Positions 1-6,269 of a stretch of DNA of 8,820 nucleotides are shown one piece after another. Position numbers and translations under genes: made by a program. Position 1 is the stretch's first letter. Every line of letters begins with the position of its first letter. The notes below the pieces were generated by a model. The model was given only the letters and a program-made list of their open reading frames with translations, ran no database searches and was not told the DNA's origin. The DNA comes from Chloroflexota bacterium (GTDB taxonomy: Bacteria; Chloroflexota; Anaerolineae; Anaerolineales; DRMV01): positions 1 through 8,820 of the forward strand of contig JAADCW010000028.1 in the NCBI GenBank assembly GCA_013154225.1. The letters run 5' to 3'.

Positions 1-256
1 TGTAAAGCCCCACTTTATAGCCCCCAGCCCGCAAAGCCGACGCGGCCAGCGCGGCCGTAGAGCCCTTGCCTTTGGTGCCGGCCACATGAATCACAGGATA
101 GGCCAGGTGCGGATTGCCTAAGCCGGCCAGCAAGGCTTCCATGCGCGCCAGGTCAAATTTTTCGGGCGCGTTGCGTAAGTTGCGGGTAAGGCTGTAATCA
201 ATGAAACTGTAGAGAAAATCCAGGGCAGCCTGGTAAGCATCAGAACGTTCGGGCAT
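1..256 (-). CDS. folC: Folylpolyglutamate synthase / dihydrofolate synthase, N-terminal part
   Basis: The reading frame starts at an ATG at 256 and runs off the window, leaving about 85 residues. The family adds glutamate to (dihydro)folate with ATP in the cytoplasm. Residues around 61-73 read VAGTKGKGSTAAL, the FolC/Mur-ligase P-loop (usual form GTNGKGS). The preceding PEKFDLARMEALLAGLGNPH segment is typical of the FolC N-terminus, where the phrase 'K.gL.rm..ll..LGnP' leads into the P-loop. No Shine-Dalgarno sequence precedes the ATG; instead a TACAAT box ends six bases before it, so the message is probably leaderless. It is divergent from the peptidase gene at 555. The identification of the family is firm; whether it is mono- or bifunctional cannot be told from this fragment. 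Confidence 0.9.
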   Translation of the reverse strand, partial: MPERSDAYQAALDFLYSFIDYSLTRNLRNAPEKFDLARMEALLAGLGNPHLAYPVIHVAGTKGKGSTAALAASALRAGGYKVGLY

Positions 257-262
257 GGGAAG

Positions 263-291
263 ATTGTACCCGCAGCCCAAGGGAAGGGCAA
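263..291 (-). promoter_or_regulatory. Predicted leaderless promoter of folC
   Basis: On the minus strand TTGCCC (291-286) and TACAAT (268-263) are separated by exactly 17 bases, and only six bases lie between the -10 box and the folC ATG. A start site at the usual distance would fall on or next to the A of the ATG. A 6-base inverted pair, AAGGGC (284-289) and GCCCTT (307-312), overlaps the -35 box and might be an operator or chance. Confidence 0.55.
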
Positions 292-381
292 GGGACACGG
301 CGAAAAGCCCTTCAGGCCAGCAACGAAGAAGCCATAGGCAACCTCTTCTCATCCTCTCATCCATCCAGAGGGCAACGGCGG

Positions 382-402
382 TATAATAACTTAACCTAAG
401 TT
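382..402 (+). promoter_or_regulatory. Possible -10 box with overlapping palindrome, upstream of the M20 peptidase
   Basis: A perfect TATAAT at 382-387 is followed directly by AACTTA-ACC-TAAGTT (388-402), an inverted repeat that would cover the transcription start near 394. There is no convincing -35 box at 17 bases (ATCCAT). If active, it gives the downstream peptidase gene a leader of about 160 bases that includes the nested inverted repeat at 398-521. The palindrome could be an operator, but no regulator is identified. Confidence 0.35.
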
Positions 403-521
403 TCGGATAAGGAAAAAACCTCGCGTCGAGCGGAGATTGTGAAACAAGCGTCGTCGAAACGCAGAAAAAAGCACTTTTTGGCGCTTCGACTGCACTCCGC
501 CATACCGCCCCCCCGAAACTT
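398..521. repeat. Nested imperfect inverted repeat (MITE-like intergenic element)
   Basis: Four sets of complementary arms nest around one centre: AAGTTTCGG (398-406) with CCGAAACTT (513-521), GCGGAG (430-435) with CTCCGC (495-500), GTCGAAACGC (453-462) with GCGCTTCGAC (481-490, one mismatch that becomes an A/C opposition), and an inner A-run (465-469) with a T-run (475-479). No coding frame is apparent. The whole 124-base stretch could fold into a long hairpin and lies in the leader of the peptidase gene. It resembles short palindromic intergenic repeats or a MITE, but no target-site duplication is evident and copy number is unknown. Confidence 0.5.
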
Positions 522-554
522 CGGTCTCGCATCCCGATTTGCACGAGGTCAATT

Positions 555-1928
555 ATGTCTCTCTCTGCGGCTTTAACTTATTTGGATGACCATTACGACC
601 GCTTCCTTGCCGAACTGGAAGCCTTTTTGCGCATTCCTTCGGTTTCTACCACGCCCGAGCATCAGGAAGACATTGCCCGCGCGGCCAATTGGGTAGCCGA
701 CAACCTGCGCGCCATTGGTGCCCGTGATGTGGCAGTGTATCCCACCGCGGGGCATCCTGTGGTTTACGGCGAACTTCCTGCCAAACAGGCCGACGCGCCC
801 ACCGTGCTGATCTACGGCCATTACGACGTCCAGCCGCCTGAGCCCCTGGACTTGTGGGAAACGCCGCCCTTTGAGCCCACCGTACGCGGGGATCGGCTCT
901 ATGCCCGCGGCGCCACCGACATGAAAGGGCAGGTGATGGCTTCCCTCAAAGCCGTCGAAGCCGTAGCCCAGGCCGGGCTTCCGGTCAATGTCAAGTTCCT
1001 CATCGAAGGCGAAGAGGAAATCGGCTCGCCTGATCTGGCGGGGTTCATTACCGAACACAAAGACATGCTGGCTGCGGATGTGTGCCTGAACCCCGACGCG
1101 GGCATGCTGGGTCCCGATTGGCCTACGATTACATACGCGCTGCGGGGGTTGGCTTATTTTGAGCTGCGTGTATATGGCCCTGACCATGACCTGCATTCCG
1201 GCATCTACGGCGGCGTGGTGCACAACCCTGCCCAGGCCCTGGCTGAATTGATTGCTGGTATGCACGACGAACACGGGCATGTGACCCTTCCCGGGTTTTA
1301 CGACAAAGTGCGCCCCCTGACCCCTGAAGAGCGTCAGGCCTTGGCACAACTGCCCTTTGACCCCACCACCTTTTATTTGGAGCAAACCGGCGTGCCGCAA
1401 CTTTGGGGTGAGCCGGAATACACCCCCGTAGAGCGCGTAGGTGCCCGCCCTACCCTGGAAATCAACGGCCTTTACAGCGGCTTCATTGAAAAAGGCGCCA
1501 AAACCGTCATCCCCTCTTACGCAATGGCCAAGATTTCCTGCCGCCTGGTGCCCGACCAAGACCCTGACGAAGTGGCCGAGCAGCTCAAAGCCTATCTCGA
1601 AGCCCACGCGCCTGCCACCATCCGCTGGGAACTGGACGTCATGGCCGGCGCACCGGCTTCCATCACCGACATCCACACGCCAGCCGTTCAGGCCCTCGCT
1701 AAGGCCATGCAGGAAACGTGGGGCACCAAGCCTTTCTACCGCCGCGAGGGCGGCAGCATCCCGGTGGTGGGGCAAATGCAGCAAATTCTGGGGCTGGAAT
1801 CGGTGCTCACCGGGTTTGGCCTGCCCGACGCCAACCTGCACGCGCCCAACGAAAACCTCCACCTGCCGACGTGGCGCAAAGGCATGGAAGCCCTGGTGCG
1901 GTTCTTCTATCAATTCGGGCAAAAATAA
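555..1928 (+). CDS. M20 family metallopeptidase (dipeptidase, CNDP-like)
   Basis: A 457-residue cytosolic zinc- or manganese-type dipeptidase of the M20 family, close in organisation to Cys-Gly/carnosine dipeptidases. Visible active-site elements in order: H89 and D91 in YGHYDV, bridging D122 in ARGATDMKG, the catalytic/metal pair E154-E155 in EGEEEIGS, D181 in NPDAGM, H214 of the lid domain in DLHSG, REGGSIPV at 397-404, and the last metal ligand H429 in HAPNENLHLP. The inserted lid (dimerisation) domain spans roughly residues 195-365. Length is normal for the family and no signal peptide is seen. The ATG at 555 is preceded by GAGGT at 545-549. It stands alone between the divergent folC and the ferritin-like gene. 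Natural substrate cannot be read from the sequence; dipeptides or N-acyl amino acids are both possible. Confidence 0.93.
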   Translation: MSLSAALTYLDDHYDRFLAELEAFLRIPSVSTTPEHQEDIARAANWVADNLRAIGARDVAVYPTAGHPVVYGELPAKQADAPTVLIYGHYDVQPPEPLDLWETPPFEPTVRGDRLYARGATDMKGQVMASLKAVEAVAQAGLPVNVKFLIEGEEEIGSPDLAGFITEHKDMLAADVCLNPDAGMLGPDWPTITYALRGLAYFELRVYGPDHDLHSGIYGGVVHNPAQALAELIAGMHDEHGHVTLPGFYDKVRPLTPEERQALAQLPFDPTTFYLEQTGVPQLWGEPEYTPVERVGARPTLEINGLYSGFIEKGAKTVIPSYAMAKISCRLVPDQDPDEVAEQLKAYLEAHAPATIRWELDVMAGAPASITDIHTPAVQALAKAMQETWGTKPFYRREGGSIPVVGQMQQILGLESVLTGFGLPDANLHAPNENLHLPTWRKGMEALVRFFYQFGQK

Positions 1929-2086
1929 CCAGCGCCGCTGGGCTCGCCGCACGGCAAACGCCTTTCATGCCACGCTAACCCGCGAGGGTTTGAGGGCTTC
2001 CCCGTGGCAGGTTGCTACCCAAAAACCATCGTTCCTCACAATACGGCCTTATTCGTTTCTTCTCCCCCTTTACGAAGGAGTCAACC

Positions 2087-2374
2087 ATGTCCCACGAAGG
2101 CTATCACGAACCCATAAGCGAACTCCGTGACGAAACTCGCGACCTGCACCGGGCTATCACGTCCCTCATCGAAGAATTGGAAGCCGTGGACTGGTACAAC
2201 CAGCGCGTGGACGCGTGCAAAGACGAGGAACTCAAGGCCATTTTGGCCCACAACCGCGATGAAGAAAAGGAACACGCGGCCATGCTGCTGGAATGGATCC
2301 GCCGTCAGGATCCGACGTTTGAAAAGGAACTCAAGGACTACCTCTTCACCGACAAACCCATTGCACATCACTAA
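2087..2374 (+). CDS. Encapsulated-ferritin-like protein (EncFtn family)
   Basis: A 95-residue, two-helix ferritin-like protein. The stretch EELEAVDWY (29-37) and AHNRDEEKEHAA (54-65) is nearly identical to what I recall of Rhodospirillum rubrum EncFtn. Its ferroxidase ligands (E32, E62, H65 there) correspond to E30, E60 and H63 here, with E29, E32, W36 and Y37 matching the secondary metal-site residues. EncFtn subunits form an annular decamer that oxidises Fe(II) inside encapsulin shells. The ATG at 2087 is chosen because AAGGAG (2074-2079) sits eight bases upstream; the in-frame ATG at 2012 would add 25 unrelated residues and lacks a site. The protein ends in YLFTDKPIAHH, where cargo versions continue into a C-terminal encapsulation peptide, and no shell gene is seen nearby. 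Family call is strong; cargo status is doubtful. Confidence 0.9.
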   Translation: MSHEGYHEPISELRDETRDLHRAITSLIEELEAVDWYNQRVDACKDEELKAILAHNRDEEKEHAAMLLEWIRRQDPTFEKELKDYLFTDKPIAHH

Positions 2375-2386
2375 CATTCCAACCCT

Positions 2387-2414
2387 GGTGCGCCGGGCAA
2401 ACGCCTGGCGCACC
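2387..2414 (+). terminator. GC-rich stem-loop after the ferritin-like gene
   Basis: GGTGCGCCGGGC (2387-2398) pairs with GCCTGGCGCACC (2403-2414) around an AAAC loop: twelve pairs including one G-U. It starts 12 bases after the stop codon. There is no U-run after the stem, only a short ACTTTGTC further on, so it may stabilise the mRNA end or be a weak or Rho-assisted terminator rather than a classical intrinsic one. Confidence 0.45.
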
Positions 2415-2516
2415 TCACCCCACTTTGTCATTATGCGATTTTTCCATCTTCTCCCCCTGTTCGTAGCCGACACCGCGGCCGAGGTCGAAATCCCCACCGC
2501 GGGCAAACATCTCAAG

Positions 2517-3458
2517 ATGCCCAACTACGGTGGGCAAGCGATCATTGAAGGCGTGCTCATGCGAGGCCGCCGAGCGGTCGCAATGGCTATACGAAAACCC
2601 GACGGCGAAATTCACATCCACACCGAGCGCCTCAGCCGCATTTACCAAAGCCCCATCATGAAAGTCCCCTTCCTGCGGGGCATCATTGGTTTGTGGGACG
2701 CGCTGGTGCTTGGTACCCGCGCACTGACCTATTCCGCCAATATGCAATTGGATGAAGACGAGCAACTGGAAGGCTGGGGGCTCTACCTCTCATTAGGGCT
2801 TTCTCTGCTTGTGGGCGTGGCGTTGTTTACCCTGCTCCCTGCGGGGCTGGGCCATTGGGTGCAAACCACGTTGGGGCTCTCCCCCTTGGTAGGCAACCTC
2901 ATCGAGGGGCTGGTGCGCCTGGGCTTGCTGATTGCCTATATCTGGGGCATCGGCCTGATGGACGACGTCCGCCGACTCTACATGTATCACGGGGCTGAAC
3001 ACAAAACCATCAACGCATTCGAGGCCGGCGCGCCCCTCACGCCAGAATCCACCGCGCGCTATCCCCTGGAACACCCCCGCTGTGGCACAGCCTTTTTGCT
3101 CATTTTGGTGCTGGTCTCTGTAGTGGCTTACAGCCTGCTGGGGGAACAAACGCTGTTTTGGCGGTTTGCCAGCCGGCTCCTGCTCCTTCCCCTGCTCGCA
3201 GGCGTGGCTTACGAATATCTGCGCTGGACCGCAGACCACATGAACCTCCCCTGGGTGCGCGCTATTGTGCAACCCAACTTATGGCTCCAACACCTCACCA
3301 CGCGCGAACCCACCCATGACATCCTGGAAGTGGGCATCGCGTCGTTTCAGGCCATGCGCGCGGCTGAGGAAGGGGAAAGCCTGACAACAGAAACGGCCAC
3401 AGACACCGCGGAAGAAGCAACACCGGACGCCGCGGAAGCGCCTGTTACCGCGGACTGA
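2517..3458 (+). CDS. DUF1385 family membrane protein (YqhQ-like)
   Basis: A 313-residue integral membrane protein of the DUF1385 (YqhQ) family, whose biochemical function is not established. The N-terminus MPNYGGQAIIEGVLMRG is the family signature, followed by PFLRGIIGLWDAL (51-63). Hydrophobic segments lie at about 88-110, 121-147, 191-209 and 216-233. The conserved YHGAEHK (157-163) and HPRCGT (186-191) motifs, with His, Glu and Cys, look like a metal or active site at the membrane edge. TTREPTHDILEVGI (261-274) is the usual closing motif, after which an acidic, Ala/Thr/Glu-rich tail (283-313) is unusual. The start at 2517 is chosen because homologues begin just before YGGQA; an in-frame ATG at 2433 would add 28 residues. 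Neither start has a good ribosome binding site. Likely transcribed with or independently of the ferritin-like gene 142 bases upstream. Confidence 0.87.
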   Translation: MPNYGGQAIIEGVLMRGRRAVAMAIRKPDGEIHIHTERLSRIYQSPIMKVPFLRGIIGLWDALVLGTRALTYSANMQLDEDEQLEGWGLYLSLGLSLLVGVALFTLLPAGLGHWVQTTLGLSPLVGNLIEGLVRLGLLIAYIWGIGLMDDVRRLYMYHGAEHKTINAFEAGAPLTPESTARYPLEHPRCGTAFLLILVLVSVVAYSLLGEQTLFWRFASRLLLLPLLAGVAYEYLRWTADHMNLPWVRAIVQPNLWLQHLTTREPTHDILEVGIASFQAMRAAEEGESLTTETATDTAEEATPDAAEAPVTAD

Positions 3459-3540
3459 ACGGGACGCAGACGCTTCGTTTAGGCCCCTTCTCAAGACACT
3501 TCTAATCAAGGCGCGAACTTCCCCAACAACAAACCAAACA

Positions 3541-3573
3541 AAAAGCGCATCGGAAAAATTCCGATGCGCTTTT
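3541..3573. terminator. Bidirectional intrinsic terminator
   Basis: AAAAGCGCATCGGAA (3541-3555) and TTCCGATGCGCTTTT (3559-3573) form a perfect 15-pair stem with an AAA loop. The stem ends in T-runs on both strands, so it can end transcripts of the DUF1385 gene (plus) and of the convergent YtxH operon (minus), whose last stop codon is 32 bases away. Confidence 0.92.
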
Positions 3574-3604
3574 GTGTGCTTGAGAGACGCCAAGATGCTG
3601 GCGG

Positions 3605-4030
3605 TTAGGCCTCAGCCTCGTCCTCTGCCGCGTCTTCCACAGCTTCCGCGGCGGCTTCCACCTCGACTTCGGCTTCCGCCACCTCATCGGCACTGCGCTT
3701 GGCCTTCTTCGTGGTCTTTTCGACCAGTTCCTGCCCACGCTGTTGCAGGGTAATGGCCTGCTCTTGGGCGATCTTGGCGGCTTCTTCAGCCTTGGCGCGG
3801 GCCTCGGCCAACGCCTCTTCGGCCTTGCGCCGGGCTTCTTCCGCCCGCTTGAGGGCTTCTTCTGCACTCACGCTGGCGCGATCTTTGATTTCAATGCCCT
3901 TCTCTTTGAGCACCGTGCGGATTTCCTCACCCGACTGAGGGGCCATCAGCAACGCCGTCAGCGCGCCCATGACGCCCCCAACGATGATGCCAGCCAAGAA
4001 GGCTCCAAAATCATTGTTGTTCTCGGCCAT
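3605..4030 (-). CDS. YtxH domain-containing protein
   Basis: A 141-residue single-pass membrane protein. A glycine-rich transmembrane helix (about 9-29) is followed by LLMAPQSGEEIR (27-38), the YtxH signature (usual form LLfAPkSGkeTR). Residues 55-100 form an Ala/Glu/Lys-rich coiled coil, and 116-141 is a highly acidic tail. YtxH proteins are often stress-associated, but no activity is known. AAAGGAG on the minus strand lies just upstream of the ATG, inside the 3' end of the preceding gene; only three bases separate the two genes, so translation is probably coupled. It is the last gene before the bidirectional terminator at 3541-3573. Confidence 0.88.
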   Translation of the reverse strand: MAENNNDFGAFLAGIIVGGVMGALTALLMAPQSGEEIRTVLKEKGIEIKDRASVSAEEALKRAEEARRKAEEALAEARAKAEEAAKIAQEQAITLQQRGQELVEKTTKKAKRSADEVAEAEVEVEAAAEAVEDAAEDEAEA

Positions 4031-4033
4031 GTT

Positions 4034-4510
4034 TCACTCTCCTTTCGCGTTTTTTCGCTTGCGGCCCCGCGTCAATTTCAACACGCTGGCAACGCTGCTG
4101 AGCGCGGCCACGGTTTCGTTCAGTTTGATCACCGGCTCGACCAAATGATTGCTTACAAACGCAGCCGTCCCTTGCAAGACGTTGACCGTGCGAGCGGTAG
4201 AATCCAAAATTGGGCGGACTTCATGCTGCAGCAAGTTGATCAGGATGGCAATTTGCACCACCAACACCAGCAACGCCAAGCCAATAAGCATGCCTTCCAG
4301 GGCCAGCAGGATGATGAACACATCCCGAATGCGAGCCGTTGGTGTGTTGGGGTTAAGCAGGTAAACCGTTGCCGCGACCAGCAACCCCAGCGCGATCAAG
4401 CCGGCCAGCCCGGCAATGATCAGCCATTTACGGCTGCTGCCGAGCGGGGCCTCTTGAGATGCGGTTGCTGTATCGGTTTGGGGAATGCGGGATTGGGCTT
4501 CGGTTTCCAT
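4034..4510 (-). CDS. Small two-helix membrane protein, DUF948-like
   Basis: A 158-residue protein with a polar N-terminus (1-28), two hydrophobic segments (about 29-52 and 63-95), then an amphipathic helix (96-145, starting LLQHEVRPILDSTARTVN) and a basic end RGRKRKNAKGE. The post-membrane helix with regularly spaced V/L and small residues resembles DUF948-type proteins, which often lie next to YtxH genes; this similarity is by eye and the function is unknown. It is the first gene of a two-gene unit with the YtxH gene. The ATG at 4510 has no Shine-Dalgarno sequence, and a TATAAT ends only nine bases before it, consistent with a near-leaderless message. Confidence 0.75.
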   Translation of the reverse strand: METEAQSRIPQTDTATASQEAPLGSSRKWLIIAGLAGLIALGLLVAATVYLLNPNTPTARIRDVFIILLALEGMLIGLALLVLVVQIAILINLLQHEVRPILDSTARTVNVLQGTAAFVSNHLVEPVIKLNETVAALSSVASVLKLTRGRKRKNAKGE

Positions 4511-4519
4511 AGCAATTTC

Positions 4520-4528
4520 ATTATATCA
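4520..4528 (-). promoter_or_regulatory. Extended -10 promoter of the DUF948-like/YtxH unit
   Basis: The minus strand reads TGATATAAT (4528-4520), a perfect extended -10 element. No good -35 box is found at 16-18 bases (ATTTTG or TTTTGG), which fits extended -10 promoters. The expected start site would lie within about three bases of the ATG at 4510. Confidence 0.55.
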
Positions 4529-4577
4529 CAACCTGCCTGCGCCAAAATATAAAGACGCAGGGGGGCAGAGGGCTCAG

Positions 4578-4617
4578 CACCAAGGTCGCCAAGAAAACAC
4601 CAAGGGCGCAAAGAAGA
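4578..4617. repeat. 20-bp tandem duplication of a CACCAAGG/CGC(A/C)AAGAA unit
   Basis: Two abutting copies, CACCAAGGTCGCCAAGAAAA (4578-4597) and CACCAAGGGCGCAAAGAAGA (4598-4617), agree at 17 of 20 positions. The wording is like the 'cgcaaagacgccaagg' intergenic repeats seen in many environmental bacterial genomes. Non-coding and without a detectable start context. Confidence 0.6.
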
Positions 4618-4787
4618 TTTGTGTTTCTGTGGCATCTGTGGTTTGCTTTCCCCTACCCCTCGACTTCAGGCCTCGCTGACGCTCGGCCTTCCGCTCAGGA
4701 CGGACGCGCGGTTTGCAATGCCTTCATTCGCAATTTTCCCCTGTCTGCGTTTCCTCGTTTTCGGTGCTCATCGGCGTGCCTCGGTGA
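4618..4787. other. Gene-free intergenic stretch with degenerate simple repeats
   Basis: No credible gene is present between 4511 and 4848. After the tandem unit, CTGTGG recurs at 4627-4632 and 4636-4641; 4661-4703 is a GC-rich 'ctcgctgacgctcgg...ccgctcagg' stretch; and 4743-4787 is a run of short TCTGCG/TCGGTG-like words that looks like a decayed copy of 'tctgcgttctctgcgcctctgcggtgaa'-type repeats. Open frames here have no ribosome binding site and no recognisable protein features. I see this as eroded repeat DNA. Confidence 0.5.
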
Positions 4788-4815
4788 ATAAAAACAGGGC
4801 GAGGCAGTGCCCCGT
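4787..4815 (-). terminator. Intrinsic terminator of the NAD-salvage operon
   Basis: On the minus strand ACGGGGC (4815-4809) pairs with GCCCTGT (4800-4794) around an eight-base loop, with one G-U, and is followed by TTTTATT. It lies 33 bases beyond the stop codon of the phosphoribosyltransferase gene and fits as the end of that operon. Confidence 0.65.
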
Positions 4816-4848
4816 CCTATTCCTATTCAGCTGTGTCTGCACCATGCA

Positions 4849-6189
4849 TTACCACACCCGCCGCAGATTGGGATTATCGCACGCGCGGCGGCCAATTTTA
4901 GCCATGTCGTACCAGGTGTCACCCAAGCGCACCCGCACCACGTCGGCAGTGAAGTCGGTGTTGGTCGGGCCGTGATTGTCGTAAAACCAGGAGCCGACGC
5001 CATAAAAGTCCACTGGCACGCGCAAACGCTCAAAGCGCTCGATTTTCTCTGGCTTGAAGCCACCTGAAACCACAATTTTGACATCCTGGCAGTAGCGGCG
5101 GGCCTCTTCGCGCCATTCAGGCGGCAGATGCCATTGTTCCCACGCACGATCCAGGGCTTCCCGCACCTGCCAAACCAGCCGCGGGTTCACGCCCAAATCC
5201 AGCGCGGGGTCGCCTAAAGGCTGCAAGCCCTGATCCCGCAAATCGCCTGATGTATCCAAACGCACGCCAAACAGGCGGAAGCGGGCTGCTTCTTCAGGCT
5301 TGCCGGCTTCCTTCAGGCGCCGGTATTCGGCAAACATGGCTTCGAGTACTTTCACTGCATCGCGAGCGCAGTCGTTGTTGAAATCCACCAGGGCAATGCG
5401 CGGCACTTCTGGCGGCAACGTGCGGGCAAAGGCCAGCATGGCTTCGGGAATATCGCCCAGGAAGCAGGCCAAATAAGCGTGTGCGGTGGTGCCGCCGCCT
5501 TTACCTCCCCACCACGCGCCTTGCGCGTCGGTGGAAATAAAGGGCTTCACATTGGCGCCAAAATCGTGGTTGTAGCGCTGTACGCCTAAGGCATAAGCGT
5601 AGCCATCAAGGGCTTGCACCGCGGGAAGGTCAAAGCGGGCCGGGAAAAAGAGCACTGGCTTGCCGCGGCTGGCCTGCAGGATTTGATAGGTGTTGGTCGC
5701 CACCCGGCTGGCACGGGTCAAATAGCCCAACGTCACGGTTTCCAGCGGGCCAAAATCCCGATAGCGGCCGCGCACCCGCAGGACAGGCTGGACTTGTTGC
5801 GGATCGCCGTGATAGGTCACGACGTCGCCATCTTCGATAGCCCATACTTGCAGCGCCTCAGCCGTGGAGATAAACTGCTCGCCTTCCCAAAAGCCGGTGG
5901 CGCCGCGCAAAATCGCGAGGGCAATATCCACGCCCGCCACCACCGTGGTGCCCGGCCGCCGGGTAAACCACTGCATCTCAACATACGCATCCCCCAACCG
6001 CGCGTGCGCAGCCTGCTCAGGGGAAAGACGGCCATGCTTACCTGCGTACGTGTAGCCCTGCTGGGAAAGGGTCTGCAAAAGTTGCGCGATGTTGACGAAA
6101 TACTTGTCGCTGTACACCCCGCGACGGATGCCTTCCCAATCCAGCCCCAATTTTTCGGCTGGAAGCCGCTGACCGTCGAAAATGGACAT
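4849..6189 (-). CDS. pncB: Nicotinate phosphoribosyltransferase
   Basis: A 446-residue cytosolic enzyme that joins nicotinate and PRPP, with ATP hydrolysis, to give nicotinate mononucleotide in NAD salvage. Family motifs: YSDKYF (26-31) at the N-terminus, GGTTAHAY (232-239) holding the candidate phospho-acceptor H237, VDFNND (268-273), RLDTSGDL (310-317), VSGGF (374-378) and YGVGSWF (396-402), the last three being the PRPP/phosphate-binding signatures of this superfamily. Length is typical. The ATG at 6189 follows AAGGAGG on the minus strand at an optimal distance. It is 79 bases downstream of the nicotinamidase-like gene, which makes its substrate, so the two form a functional operon. The close relative nicotinamide phosphoribosyltransferase is possible but less likely given this neighbour. 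Confidence 0.93.
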   Translation of the reverse strand: MSIFDGQRLPAEKLGLDWEGIRRGVYSDKYFVNIAQLLQTLSQQGYTYAGKHGRLSPEQAAHARLGDAYVEMQWFTRRPGTTVVAGVDIALAILRGATGFWEGEQFISTAEALQVWAIEDGDVVTYHGDPQQVQPVLRVRGRYRDFGPLETVTLGYLTRASRVATNTYQILQASRGKPVLFFPARFDLPAVQALDGYAYALGVQRYNHDFGANVKPFISTDAQGAWWGGKGGGTTAHAYLACFLGDIPEAMLAFARTLPPEVPRIALVDFNNDCARDAVKVLEAMFAEYRRLKEAGKPEEAARFRLFGVRLDTSGDLRDQGLQPLGDPALDLGVNPRLVWQVREALDRAWEQWHLPPEWREEARRYCQDVKIVVSGGFKPEKIERFERLRVPVDFYGVGSWFYDNHGPTNTDFTADVVRVRLGDTWYDMAKIGRRACDNPNLRRVW

Positions 6190-6269
6190 GGAAAAACCTC
6201 CTTGGGTGGAACCCGGCTTCAGGGATGAAATCTCTTCCCGAAACGCGGATTAGGTTGGGAAACTCAGGT

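Noticed and set aside
1929..1941. Short palindrome CCAGCGCCGCTGG just after the peptidase stop as a terminator
   Set aside because: Five or six pairs with a minimal loop and no T-run; too weak to call.
573..1952. A 459-codon open frame on the minus strand opposite the M20 peptidase
   Set aside because: It mirrors a well-supported gene with all active-site motifs; the antisense translation shows no recognisable family and arises from codon bias of the sense gene.
2012..2086. Upstream in-frame ATG that would extend the ferritin-like protein by 25 residues
   Set aside because: No ribosome binding site there, and the family N-terminus and AAGGAG site both support the ATG at 2087.
2433..2516. 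Upstream in-frame ATG for the DUF1385 protein
   Set aside because: The added 28 residues are not like the family, whose members begin just before YGGQA; left as an alternative because neither start has a good ribosome binding site.
4619..4975. Plus-strand frame spanning the repeat island and the end of pncB
   Set aside because: No ribosome binding site, low-complexity translation, overlaps pncB and the terminator.
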